Source of the DNA: Tubiluchus corallicola
Taxonomy: Eukaryota > Priapulida > Priapulimorpha > Priapulimorphida > Tubiluchidae
NCBI GenBank assembly: GCA_030141605.1
Contig: JAQGDQ010000346.1
Span: 103,742-167,741, forward strand
DNA: 64,000 nucleotides
Direction of reading: 5' to 3'
In this document: piece after piece, positions 40,206-51,260 of the stretch
Numbering within the stretch: the first letter of the stretch is position 1
Layout of the letters: each line of letters opens with the position of its first letter
Program-made: the position numbers and the translations under genes
Notes under the pieces: model-generated
Database searches by the model: none
The model's input: the letters and a program-made list of their open reading frames with translations, nothing else
What the model was told of the DNA's origin: nothing

Positions 40206-40440
40206 ATAGAGCCGGTAACGACAACTTGAGACTTGCCCATCTAGGAGGTAAGTGTGGTTTCTGATGGAAAACATGCAATGTGAGTATCCCACTTCTAGGC
40301 TTGATCAGAGTGCATTCCTTCATTAGCTTAAACCTGAGCTGGTTTACCCGAAACCTTTTCCATCCACAAGCAGTGGTCACCATCATTCATCCTCATCAGC
40401 TCTTGGTCATTATCGTCACTGTCACCATCATCATCATCAT
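40206..40440 (-). repeat. Inverted repeat, right arm
   Basis: Reverse-complement partner of 36657-36899. As on the left, the inner side is bordered by a CT tract (ending 40087). The two arms enclose about 3.3 kb. The arm lies just before the reverse-transcriptase relic, so it may belong to that element's family. Confidence 0.75.
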
Positions 40441-40499
40441 CTTTCTCATAACCACCACAGCTCTGAGAGTTCACAAGTGGTGATCTAACCGGGAAAGTT

Positions 40500-43200
40500 T
40501 ATCAGTTAAAAGACATACTAAAATTGTTTCGGAATTGAGTGGTTATCAAAATTTGGGTACAGTTAGTGTAGTTGGTGTTAGTGGTAGCAAACTTTCTTCT
40601 TCTGTGTGTTTAAGAGGTTATTATAGTGGTCAGAAGATAGATAATTATCTTGTTAAGAGAGGTGCAGATAAGTTGGGTGCAGTGCAGTAGATCAGACTGA
40701 AAAGTTAAAAGGGACTTGGCAGGTGAGGCCCAAACATTATAACTTTAGTAGGGAGTGTTTAGCTTTTTTAGATAAGCAGTCTCCTGATTTGAAGGATGTG
40801 CATCCGAGTTGTTTGGTTTATTTAGTTCGGCAGATAAAGACATCAGATTACTAATAGCTCGTTTTCATGGTATTTTGCATAAGATGGAGACACTGGGTGG
40901 CATTCATATGAAGGTTTCTTCTTTTAGTATATTAAAGGAGATATAAAGAAGAAGTTCTAGTATATTAAAACAAGCAGAGGAGTACATTACACTATACTAC
41001 ACTATACTATACTACCAAGCTATTCTAAAATTTTGTGTTAAACTATACTGTGGGAGGCTTTTTGGCTTTGTTTTAAAGTTTGTTTTTTGTGGGTTTTTTA
41101 AAAGATTTTATTGGTTATTTTAATTTATTTTTAATTAGATTTGTACTTTAATTTGTACGATTTGCATTATATTTGGTCTTTAGTTCGTGTTTGTTTTTGT
41201 GTGACCTTTTTTATTGTTTTAATTTTGCATAAAGCTTTTGTTTGAGGTATGGCTGATGAAATTGGTGATTAAATTTGTTTGATTGCTTAAGAATTTTTGC
41301 TTTTTTCTTAAATGATCTTAAATACTTCTTAGTGATTTTTTGCTAGACTATTTGATTGTTTTAATTTTTGCATGTATGCTGACCTTAAAGGAATCTGTAG
41401 AGACTGCTTCGTTAAAGTATATTTTACGTTTGTTAAATATATGGAAAAAGCATACAAGGGTGGAGATATTGAGGTATTTAAATCATCCGGATTTAGCGAA
41501 AACTGCAAAGATAGAGATTACAAATATTTTATTTAGGTTAGATAGGGAGATAAGTAGAATTAAGCATTATGGGCTAAGCACTCTAAAGGGTTCTACAGTT
41601 TATTGAACATCTGAGATTATTAATGGTTTGAAGAAATTGGCTAGGCGTAATGGTTTAGTTATTCGTACAGCTATTAAGAATTGTGGTTTTTCAGTAAATA
41701 CTTTGGAGTATTATCGTAGGGAGTATGATCGTCATCTTTCTCAATCTTGTTATGAAACGTGTAGCTTGAAGGCGGCTCAGGTCTTAGGGGAATGTAAGAG
41801 TCGTGTTGAGTTTTCTGTTCGAACGTATATTGCTCGGATTAAGGGTATCAAAATTTATATAGATGTTTCTGGCAGGGACGTTTATTTACCTAAAGTGACT
41901 GAGGTTGCTGCAGTACTACGTTCAGAAAGAAGTTGTAGTGTTCCATATATGGTTTTATTGCCCAAAGTTCATAAATTAATGTATAGTTCTCCAGAGACTG
42001 AGTTCCAGCTGAAGTGTAGGCCCATTATTACTGGCTATGATGCGGTGAATTTGGAGTTAAGTGAATTAGTTGGTAAGAAGTTAGACAAGATAAATGAGGC
42101 ATTGCTTGAGAGGATGCAGTCTGAATTTTTGGGGTACGGACTCTTGTTACAAATCGTTCTAGGGCGGCTGCTGTTTTGAAAACTTTGGATATTTCGCTTC
42201 GTTTAGCAATAGTGGAGTTTGACTTTGCTGAATAATATACTAATGTGAGCCATTTTGATGTATGTTCTAGCGTCAAGTCAAGTTTGCTTAAGTTTGTGTT
42301 GATTTTTATGGTATAGAGTCTTTTTTGCTTGTTTTAGATGAATCCATAGATCAGAATTATTTTAGGGTGGGGGATTATATCTATAGGCACGTTTCAGGTT
42401 TATTTATGGGTTCTAAGAGCTCATATTTATGGGCAGCTGTCAATAATGTTTTGATATTTTCTGAGTATAGGTTGTATAAGGATCAGTCAAGTTTAATGAG
42501 TAATGTTAAGTTCTTTAAGAGGTATGCGGACGATGGTTTAGCTTCGGTTCTTTTTGATTATCTTTTGATGTTTTTGGATATTATTAAGCAATACTATTCT
42601 GGAAGTTTGTCTTTAGAGATGAAAGTGGGATTCGATCGTGCTGTATTCCTGGATTTGGAGTTACGTTTGTCAGGTACTAGGAGAAGGAGGGCATTGATTT
42701 ATACGCATGTGAAGTCTCAAAATCCTATGGTTTATTTGCATTATGACTCAAATCATCCTGATTTTGTCTTTAAAGGTTTATGTCTTACGGAAAATGTGAG
42801 GTGAGGAATGATCGTATTTGTAATGATTATGTAGAGTTTCAGCATAGGATAGAGGTCTTTTCTTCGTATTTGCGATGCCTGGGTTATCCTGCTTCTGTTA
42901 TTCGCTCTCATGTAGGGAAAGTTGGTAATATTCGGACTGCTTCATCGCCGAGAGTTCATAATGGTGGTTTTAGGGTGTTCTATACTTGTTTGTTTGATGC
43001 TGTTACAGGAATGTCGTCCATGGTTAGTCGCATGCTAAGGTTGAAAGGGGTTATGCATGCTAATTCCGTAAAAGGTAAATTGCGAAATGTTTTATTTCAA
43101 AAGGCATCTTTTATAAGAGCTTTGGACTATAGGCCTACTTCACGTCTGCAACGAAATTTCCCAGAACTAGGTTATCACGACTACAATGAAATTTTCTAGA
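40500..43200 (+). mobile_element. Decayed Penelope-like retroelement with reverse transcriptase
   Basis: Broken frames in plus orientation. The RT signature is split over them: LLPKVHK, then KCRPIITGYD (fingers); VEFDFAE*YTNVSHFD, with a stop at the * where families read DVxSLYTNIP; NYFRVGDYIYRHVSGLFMGS (conserved YxQxxGxxMG region, with RHV for the Gln); FKRYADDGL (catalytic Y-x-DD); and FLDLELRLSG with LHYDSNHPDF, the tail typical of Penelope-like RTs. At least three breaks are visible: near 42180, the stop near 42234, and near 42800. Upstream frames from 40500 (for example RPKHYNFSRECLAFLD) are probably part of the element. No GIY-YIG domain was recognised. About 35-base direct repeats lie at the end (43150-43240). 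Plus-strand codons are strongly T-rich at third positions. The element is inactive. Confidence 0.8.
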
Positions 43201-43240
43201 ACTGAATAGTTTATCACAACTGCAACGAAACTGCTCAGAA

Positions 43241-45097
43241 CTTACTTCTCACTTGAGCCTTAGATTAAGGTTACTGTGGTCACTGGTGTAGGGGTGTGAG
43301 GCAGCTGTTTTTGCTGATGACTGCCTAAATTTTTTCGTGACTGTCCATTTCACCGAGAATGGATGGTCACCTGTCTGGTAGTTGTTTAGTGGTAACTTGT
43401 AACAATCAAATGCAACAAGTGGGCTACAATACAGTTTCACATACTTCCTGTGGTAATTTATCACTTGTGAAATTTGGTTGTAGGAGTTATATTAATAATT
43501 CACACTTACTTTAGAAGCACCTGCCTCGTTCCCACTTTCCTGCCATTGGTTATGGTTAATTTATATTTGACAGCGGGGGCTCTTAATAAATGCTAAAATG
43601 AGTGCATAAATTGCGCACACCATAATCAGCTGATCCAAATATCATGCTGCTATTACTGTGTTCATGAATGACTGAGTGATGAACACTTCACGTTTCTTGG
43701 AACCAGTTTTGTCAAAAGCAGTCACATTTTTTTGTTTTTCCACCCTCTACAACTTTTATTATAAAAGCCGAGTATCGTGTTGAATGGCAAAAGTACTACC
43801 AGACACCGATACTTCACAGGTGATTTGCTCTTCTTCTCCTGTTACCCCTTTTTCTCCTTCCCTCCCGCTGTGTTAGCGCTTGCCTACTTAAAGAACAGCA
43901 TCTAGTTCAAATATTGAAGCGCCTTAGTTTGCTTACAAAACCGAATTTTACTCCCAAATTGAGACACTGTGTATGGAGTGCCCTTAGGGGTGTTTACTAC
44001 ATTGTCAGATTTTGGCTTGGTCTTTGAAGAGCTTAGAAAAAATACTCATGGAGACATTATATTAACTTTCATATGTCCAAGAGGACAGCGACTGACCAAA
44101 CTATTTGGCCGTTTGTCATTCATCTAAGTACTAAACTGATAAAGCAGTGGTTAACTTTGGTTTCAACTTCAGGGAATCAATTGTAGGCTATCTGCTCGGC
44201 AAAGTGCATGTTTGTCTGACTTTTCAATTTCAACGTATTTATTCTCTTTACGAAATAACAGTATTCTTTTAAATATCCGTTTTGCCTTCTGGCGAGCTTT
44301 GGGGCTAAGAACATTGAGAGACAGGAAAATTATAAACTAATACAATAAAACTGAGTGTGTTTTGTGTGAGCTTGGAATGTATATTTACGGGTTAGTGTTA
44401 TTAGCTTGAGCGATGTTGTTCGGCTAACACCTAATACAGTTGGAACTGTGTGAGTTGAGTGAAAGAATTAATTGATTAACGATTTCACAAATGATTAAAA
44501 TAATGTGAATAGATTATTTTTAATATTATTTTTAATATAAATAGAATTCTTATTTATAAATGCTAATTTGATTATTGCTATTGATTAATGTTAGTGCTAA
44601 TGATCAATATCAACCGTTGGGTCCATTTATCCTTTCTGAAAATCATTTTTGCCACACTGTATAGTTTAAGCGTATTAAATTAACATAACTTGTTAGTGTT
44701 TTATTTTCTATTACTGAACCACATTCAGAGCTAATGGTATACAAGTGATACCAGTTATTGTCGAATTATGAGTTGAATAAATTAGTAACTAAAGACTCGC
44801 AAATTTATTAAAAAAGAACAAACTTTATAAGTACACTACACGTTTCTGTGATTTTAATAAAGTTTGCTTGCTTATGTAAATGTGTGAGGTGATTATATAG
44901 TAACTATTTCTTTTTACGCTCTGCAAAATTTAAGTTGCGAGAAATGTTGTTTATATGACAGGCATTTAAGCTGCACTTATGGTTCGTTGTTGGTCTAGCT
45001 TGACCGTCCAATAAAAAACGTTCACATGTTTTAAGCGACTATAAACTTTTACTTAATGTTATTATGAATCTAGCCCCTTCTAAGCAATTAAAGCATT
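43241..45097. other. Spacer without recognised genes
   Basis: AT-rich sequence between the retroelement relic and the tandem-repeat cluster. The short frame at 43249-43464 has no family features. Nothing else was recognised. Confidence 0.4.
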
Positions 45098-45300
45098 GTT
45101 TAAAATGCATTTTGTAGTATTACGGCCTACTTCAGCATATAGAATAAACACGTCAGCCCAGGTAATTGTCTAAAATGCTTTTGTAATATTGATGCCTACT
45201 TTTGTACACGAACAAGCTGGCCAGATTGATTGTTTAAAATGCATTTTTTAATGTTCGTGCCTATTTTTGTGTAGTAAATGGACATGTAGGCCTAGGTATT
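45098..45300. repeat. Three degenerate tandem units of about 65-70 bp
   Basis: Units start at about 45098, 45168 and 45232 with GTTTAAAATGCATTTT and continue to a shared GCCTA[C/T]TTTTGT block. They are diverged. Confidence 0.65.
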
Positions 45301-45624
45301 CCTAGTTGTTAGCATACAATGCGTAATGGAGATGAATGTTAGCTAGCCTAGCGAATTATTATTTTTTACTTTTATTATGTACTGTTTAATTCTGTTCTGC
45401 ATTCTAAACTGGTAATGTTCAAACCTACATGAATTGAACGTGCATGGCGAAAACCAAAAAAACCTATATGATGGGCAATTGCACATAACATTTTTGCAAA
45501 TATTTTTCTTAAAATGTAATGTCACTTGTTAATAATATATAAAATTATTATACACAGAAGATGTGATAAAAAATTTATTGTTACTGGTTAAGGAAATACT
45601 GGTTAAGAAGATTTCTTTTAAAAA

Positions 45625-46500
45625 AATAATTGTATTATTTTGCACACTGAATAAGTAGGCATTGTTTCTCCATATTTGTTGAAAATATATTATATTATTC
45701 ATTTGCAATATGGATATGTATCCCTGCATTTTGTGCTGTGGATATGTGCACCTACATTTATTGCACCTGCACTTTACTATTTATTGAAGTGTTTTGAATG
45801 TATTACTTTGTTTTGTACTGTAAATATTTATGCCTACATTGCATACTTCTCTAGTTACTGAAAAGCATTGAATATATTGTTGTTGTTATTAATGTTATAT
45901 TACTGAATGTATTATTATATTGAACACTGAATAAGTAGGCATTGTTTCTCCATACTTTAAACTAATTTATTGTCGAAAATATATATGTTATTCTTTTGCA
46001 ATATGGATATGTATGCCTGCATTTCGTGTTGTGAATGTATTACATTGTTTTGTACTGTAAATATGTATGCCTATGTTACATACTTCTTTAGTTCTTGAAA
46101 TGCATTGAATATAGTATTATTATTATTGTTATTAATATTACGTTATTATCGGAGTGTATTATAATATTGAAGTGGTACTTAATTGTCGAAAATGTATTAT
46201 ATTATTCTTTTGCAACGTGAATTATGTATGCCTACATTTTGCACTTTACTATTAATTTAATTGAAGTGCATTGAATGTATTATATCATTGTTTTGTTTGT
46301 AAATATGTATGCCTATGTTGCGTGCTTCTCTAGTTATTGAAATGCATTGAGCATATTATTATTGTTGTTATTGTATGGTATTACAATATTGTTTTGCACT
46401 GTGAATATGTATGCCCACATTTTGTATTACCTACTTACTACCTTTATTTACCTTTATCTACATACTTTTATTTCCTACTTTACTATTTACTAAAGTGCCC
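45625..46500. repeat. Degenerate AT-rich tandem array of about 180-290 bp units
   Basis: Repeated blocks include TTATTCTTTTGCAATATGGA, ATATGTATGCCTACATTTT, TGTTTTGTACTGTAAATATG and TTCTCTAGTTATTGAAATGC. A further block with CACTGAATAAGTAGGCATTG occurs near 45645 and 45927. The four visible units differ in length by indels. No coding frame is preserved. Confidence 0.7.
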
Positions 46501-46619
46501 TGAATGTTGTTAATATTTAGCGCATTATTGTTATTATGCGTTATGCGTGCTTTATTCACAAAATTTAATTATTGACTTTGCCATTCAAAATTCAGTTGCT
46601 TAACACGTATTTAGCACTT

Positions 46620-46795
46620 TAAACAATGAATGTTAATTCCTAATTATTGCGTGCAATACACGATGAAACTGTTGAAGATGAAAAAAAGCTTTTCTTACTT
46701 GTTAATCGACGAGTGTTGATTCTTATAATTACTGCATGCAATTTACAACGAAACAGTTGAGATTAAATAAGCTTATCTTACTTGTTAATCGATGA
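46620..46795. repeat. Two tandem units of about 95-100 bp
   Basis: Each unit contains GAATGTTAAT or GTGTTGATTC, a TAATTATTGC-like block, GAAAC[T/A]GTTGA and CTTACTTGTTAATCGA. The second copy is diverged by substitutions. Confidence 0.65.
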
Positions 46796-46844
46796 ATGTA
46801 AATTGTTCACTGTTTATTATTATTATTATTATTCGAATGAATTC

Positions 46845-46912
46845 GATGATTCGAATTTGAAAGTCACAAATTCGGTTCGATTCGAATTCGCTTTCTGGTA
46901 GAGAATGCTCAC
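46845..46912 (-). repeat. Dispersed repeat, inverted partner of 29254-29315
   Basis: In reverse complement it begins with the same 21-22 bases as the copy at 29254 and continues with CGAATTCGAATCGAACCG, which is diverged from the other copy. Preceded by a TTA microsatellite at about 46815-46835. Confidence 0.55.
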
Positions 46913-47671
46913 GAACCAAAACGCCAAGAAATGTGGCGAGGACAGTTTAATGTACACCGTCTGATACTTTGCCAATAATTTCTTCAATAGCAATTGCTAA
47001 GGATTTTTGACATACAGCCTGGCGTGGTATAAACAAATATTTAATCATTCATTGGTGAATATTAAGTCTATCCAAGGTATATCGCTCGTGGAATATTGCT
47101 TTTGAAAATTGTTAGTTTGTGATATAATCTATTATTTAAATACAGTATCAGAAACTCTTTTGCAAAATTAATTGTGTTAAAATGTATACTTTTAGAATTT
47201 TTTGCGTAGAAGAATATTGCTCAAGCAATAGTTGTTTACGGTTGCTTACTTGGCATTTCGGCTGGCCTAATGGCTGTACACACCCACAACGCTCGATCTT
47301 TTATCACGTCATTTATTAGAGGCTCTCGTCCCTATATGAAAACGAATTTTTTTAGACAGTGCTAACACAAAACGTGATGACGGTTCAAAGCAGGCGAGGT
47401 AGATCTAATAGCATGGCCAGAGAAACCATAAACATAACATTTCAATGACTGGCTTAGGTTTATGTAGTACTGCTACAGCAACGATGTCTGTTAAGCTGAT
47501 GGATTAACGTCAAATAAATTTCCTGTTCACAAACGAAATAACAAAACAGCACTTTTATTTAGGTATAAAAACGAAATACATGTTTTTGTTGTAGATTTTG
47601 GAAATGTCAAGAAAGCTACCTAGGTATTTTGTATAAGTTTAAATATATTAACAATAATAGCAAAGGTAGTG
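46913..47671. other. Spacer; 3' flank of the cysteine-rich protein gene
   Basis: No gene recognised. A minus-strand AATAAA at 47554-47559, about 115 bases past the stop codon, is a good poly(A) signal candidate for the gene at 48067-47672. Confidence 0.5.
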
Positions 47672-48067
47672 CTAATAACATGCAGGTTGTAACAGTTTTA
47701 AAAGACGAGATAATGTAACAAAGAGCAGAAGAGTAATGATAATTGCAAAATTGTTCTTGTGAATATGAATTCCTGAGCCGTCACGGAGTGCCCCTCTGTT
47801 TTCGTACTCTCCTTCGCAATGCTCGAACATTTCCTCTTCGGTGCAGCATCTTGTATAGTAGTCTGCGTTTCCTTTTGGCCACGCGCAGTATGCACAGACA
47901 TGTACAACTTCGGTACCATTTTCAGTTAACTGGGTACACTTTCCTATGTGCTGTTTTATCAATTCCTTTATTTTCTGTTTCTCATCTGGCAAACATCCAT
48001 CTGATAATTGAAAAAGTACTGTGAGGAGGAAAGACACCACAAGGACACTGCGTACCAAAGACTTCAT
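47672..48067 (-). CDS. Small cysteine-rich secreted or GPI-anchored protein, 131 aa
   Basis: Unrecognised family. Residues 1-24 form a signal peptide (basic start, then VLVVSFLLTVLF). The mature part has seven cysteines at 25, 44, 58, 61, 74, 75 and 84, spaced C-x18-C-x13-C-x2-C-x12-CC-x8-C, so one is unpaired unless the Cys near the C-terminus (130) takes part. There is an N-glycosylation site (NGT, Asn50). The C-terminus has a small-residue stretch DGSG followed by NNFAIIITLLLFVTL and a short polar tail, consistent with a GPI-anchor signal or a single membrane span. The ATG follows directly on an acceptor (TTTGGTAG), implying a noncoding exon upstream. The CC-x8-C part vaguely recalls insulin A chains, but the spacing does not fit. 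A minus-strand AATAAA follows at 47554-47559. Real gene likely; function unknown. Confidence 0.7.
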   Translation of the reverse strand: MKSLVRSVLVVSFLLTVLFQLSDGCLPDEKQKIKELIKQHIGKCTQLTENGTEVVHVCAYCAWPKGNADYYTRCCTEEEMFEHCEGEYENRGALRDGSGIHIHKNNFAIIITLLLFVTLSRLLKLLQPACY

Positions 48068-48868
48068 CTACCAAAAACAAAGTACATTATTCATTTCGTA
48101 TCTTTAGTTTCTCAGTTTTAGGAACTAGATACAGTTCCGAATTATTAGGCAAGAAAGGGAACTTATTCCCAGGGAACTAATCAACGTTCCAGGTTTCTCT
48201 GATTTTTTTGGAAAAGAAATTTGTTCCAGTAAGCAACCTAGAATAGCTAACGCCTTTTAAATATTCCTGAAAACAAGTTTTGCTTTTTTTTGTGAGACAA
48301 TTTATCAAAGAAAGGAAGAACAAAAATGTAGAAATTCTACTTAACAATTTTCAGTTCCAATTTCTTCTCTGATAAAAGGAAATAATTCGTGCTTTTATTA
48401 ACTTTTTAAAAAAGGAGCTAGTTCCAGCCCAGCTGGACGGCATGGTTCAATTCGCATGTTACGTATGCTAAAAATATGTGCTAACATCGAGTTTAATATC
48501 AAAATAATAAAATTGTAAAATTAAATTAGTCAATTTAATAGCCATTTAGTCGAGCATTTTCAGTGTATTATTATTTTGTCACAATAACAATAAGCGTAAA
48601 TTTCGATGTACATAATGGTTAATACTATGACTAGAAGCTCCTTACTTGTTCTGCAGCTGTGGAGGTCTGACGGTTGAAGTGAGTAAAAAAGAACTAAACT
48701 CATTCGTTCTGCTCTTGTGTTTTAAATTAAAACAATTCACCATGACGGATCAAAAACAATACAAAGGAACGTTCCTTTTTTTCATGAAAACAAAGTTTTA
48801 TGACGAGCGTTTTTCTTTCAGTTTTCTAAACCAAAAATCTTTCTTCAATATTTTTTTCAAAATAATAA
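48068..48868. other. Spacer upstream of the cysteine-rich protein gene
   Basis: AT-rich. It should contain the noncoding first exon and promoter of the cysteine-rich protein gene, but neither can be placed. The blocks GGAACTTATTCCC and AGTTCC recur here and suggest old repeats. Confidence 0.35.
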
Positions 48869-48870
48869 TA

Positions 48871-49108
48871 AGTCACTCACCAATTTTATTTTGAAGTTGC
48901 TTTGCAGCTAATCAGTTGACAGCGTTTGTTAATTCATTTCACTTAACAACTATATAGTCCACTATGCCGTTCTTATGACAATTTAGCCGTGCAGCGATTT
49001 TACACATCTGTTCTAAGGTTAGCAAGGTAACAGAAAAGTTAACCACAAGCTAAACGTTGTTAACCGATTAGCTGCAAAGAAATTTGAAAATAAAATTGGC
49101 GAGTGACT
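48871..49108. mobile_element. Tc1/mariner-like MITE, 238 bp, TA target site
   Basis: The ends are inverted repeats of about 58 bases: AGTCACTC[A/G]CCAATTTTAT, then TTTGCAGCTAATC, then ACGTTT-like sequence, present in reverse complement at the right end (GAGTGACT at 49101-49108). TA dinucleotides flank both ends (48869-48870 and 49109-49110), as expected of Tc1/mariner insertions. The interior has no coding capacity. A related fragment of the terminal repeat lies near 8015-8075. Confidence 0.8.
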
Positions 49109-49175
49109 TATGAATGTAGGCTAAGAATCGGACAGGTAGGAATGGCACAAAAAAATTTGCACATAAGGTCTCGGT

Positions 49176-50329
49176 CAGTGGCGTCGTGCTATAGAGGCCT
49201 GCCCCCTCTCCCCTCTCCCCCTCTAATTGTTTACAAAATGTCAAAAATTTTAAGGGTTTCAGCGGCTTGTAATCATACCAATAAGGTGTAAAGTTTTGAG
49301 GAACGGTGAAATCTCCCACTGTAGCATGATATGCGATTATATATAAACATAGATATGATTATTGATTGAATCTAATGTTAAGATGGAGAAAGTCGCGATT
49401 CTGCACCTTCTACATGGCTGATCTCATTTAAGAAACCCTCGAGTTGGAGTACCTCTTGTTCACTCATGCTGTCGCTGCAGACTCTGTTCCTGAACATGTC
49501 AACACAAACTGCATTCACTCGGTATACTGTTATATGACTTCGTCTGGACTGGACAAACTTTACCCAATGATCTCCATCACATAACAGTTGATTGTGACAC
49601 TGCCCGTTACGTCTTGCTCTTGTGAGAGATCCTTTTCTGCTCTTAAATTTGTCAAGAGTGCTCTCCGCAGTACAATGAGTCAGTCACGACTGAATGATCT
49701 GATGGTCCATGCAGTCGAGGCTGAGAAAACAAAGAATATGGACTTGAAGTCTGTGGTTGAGCTCTTCTGGAGTGGTATTCTGCGTCGTTAGTACAAATTT
49801 TTAGTGCATTAATTCATATGTGTCGCTGTATATCGCTTTTTACGCTTCAACCTCTTTGCTTTATCTTGGTGTAATACCTGTCATTGCTTTTCTTCTATAC
49901 CCCTATAATCATCCTGTAATGTATTCATGTTATGTTGTTGGCTTTGACTGTGTTGCTGAATCATTTAAAAATAACGCTTGTTGTTTGTTCAATATCTTCA
50001 TCTTGTCTCGGAATAAAAAGTTTAATAATTGTTAAAAATATTAAATTAAAGGTACATATGTTTTGGTAGTCGTCTTTTCATCGAATCTTTGGATTCCTGA
50101 CAGCTAATAAATACTTAATTAAATTTTAATTTTAATTAATTTTTAATTTTAATTAAATTTCTGTAGCTATAACTTAAGTTAAATGCCAGTTGGGAATAAA
50201 TAAATCGTTTTTCTTGCACGCAAAATACTGGTGTGGGAATTCAAAATTATACGTATTTTAAACAGTTAAGTTCCGCCATTATATACAGTCGGGGCCCCCC
50301 TAATTTTTTTTTGGTGCACGATGCCCCTG
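49176..50329 (+). mobile_element. hAT-family transposon remnant, 1.15 kb, with 8-bp target duplication
   Basis: The left end CAGTGGCGTCGTGC (49176-49189) matches the reverse complement of the right end, CAGGGGCATCGTGC (50316-50329), with two mismatches. The 8 bases outside each end are GTCTCGGT (49168-49175) and GTCTCAGT (50330-50337), an almost perfect 8-bp target duplication, diagnostic for hAT elements. Inside is the C-terminal dimerisation region of a hAT transposase (49430-49791). Most of the transposase, including its catalytic part, is absent, so this is an internally deleted copy. Confidence 0.9.
49430..49791 (+). pseudogene. hAT transposase C-terminal fragment
   Basis: The frame reads LEYLLFTHAVAADSVPEHV, then LDKLYPMISIT, then a TAA stop, then LIVTLPVTSCSCERSFSALK and RSTMSQSRLNDLMVHAVE. 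The LPVT-x2-C-x-CERSFS-x-LK...LRSTM...RL block is the hAT dimerisation (HATC) signature, closest in style to the ZMYM/52-kDa-repressor-like group. An internal stop near 49593 and loss of the catalytic part make it non-functional. It sits inside the terminal repeats of the element at 49176-50329. Confidence 0.85.
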
Positions 50330-50386
50330 GTCTCAGTCTATGAACGTCACCAAAATTTAATGGTAAAAGAGTAAATTAATATTATT

Positions 50387-50495
50387 TGGAACATTCGTGC
50401 ATTATTGATTATAAATTTATTTAACGAGCCAATACTATGTGGAACGTTCGTGCATTATTGCTTATAAATCAATTGAACGAGCAAATATTTTGTGA
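50387..50495. repeat. Two tandem units of about 54 bp
   Basis: Both units carry TGGAAC[A/G]TTCGTGCATTATT, TATAAAT and TT[T/G]AACGAGC. They lie just outside the hAT element. Confidence 0.8.
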
Positions 50496-50657
50496 GTCTT
50501 GCTAGTCTATATAATATCAATACAGGTACATATTTGTGTTTGCTTGTTTATCTTGCGTTAACTTTTCTAGCAAGTTAGGATTGTTCGGCTTTGGCGAAGA
50601 TCTGCTTCCTACTAAGCCATTTTATTTATGCTATTTTGATGCAATCAATTTCTATAG

Positions 50658-50797
50658 TAAAACTATAGTATAGTATAGTGTTGTTCTATAGTATAGTATG
50701 GTATGGTATGATATGGTATGGTACGGTACGGTACGGTACGGTACGGTACGGTACGGTACGGTACGGTATGGTATGGTATAGTATAGTATAGTATAGT
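50658..50797. repeat. Pentanucleotide microsatellite with graded variants
   Basis: The 5-base unit changes in order along the array: TATAG, then TATGG, then about ten TACGG units in the centre, then TATGG, then TATAG again. The centre is homogeneous and the edges are diverged. Confidence 0.95.
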
Positions 50798-51260
50798 TTG
50801 TTTAGTGAATGGTGTTCAATTTAAGTCACATCGTGGATGTACAGTTGTGCACTTCCCTAAAAGTAAATGCCACTGAATTTTTTGATGTACTGTACACTGG
50901 TAAAAATAATACACTTTGTTTTTTTATAACCAAGACTGTTCATCCATAATTACAAAGGCATATCAAAATCAGTCAAACATGACACAAAACGTCTGATGAT
51001 GTCCAACACTGTTATAATTGAAGTTATAATTATGAAAACTCAAGACTAGGACATCTTGATTTGATACTTCTATAGAAGCATTCTGACATTACCTGTATCT
51101 TCCTTAAAGATCTCCCGATATCATATGCTGATCGCCATAAACAACAAGAACTACTATATTTGTTATTTTGGTCAAATTACAAACTAAGACAGATTTTTAA
51201 TTCGCACACGTTTGTACTGAAGTATCTTGGTAATACAATACCTTACTCAGTAAGCAACAA

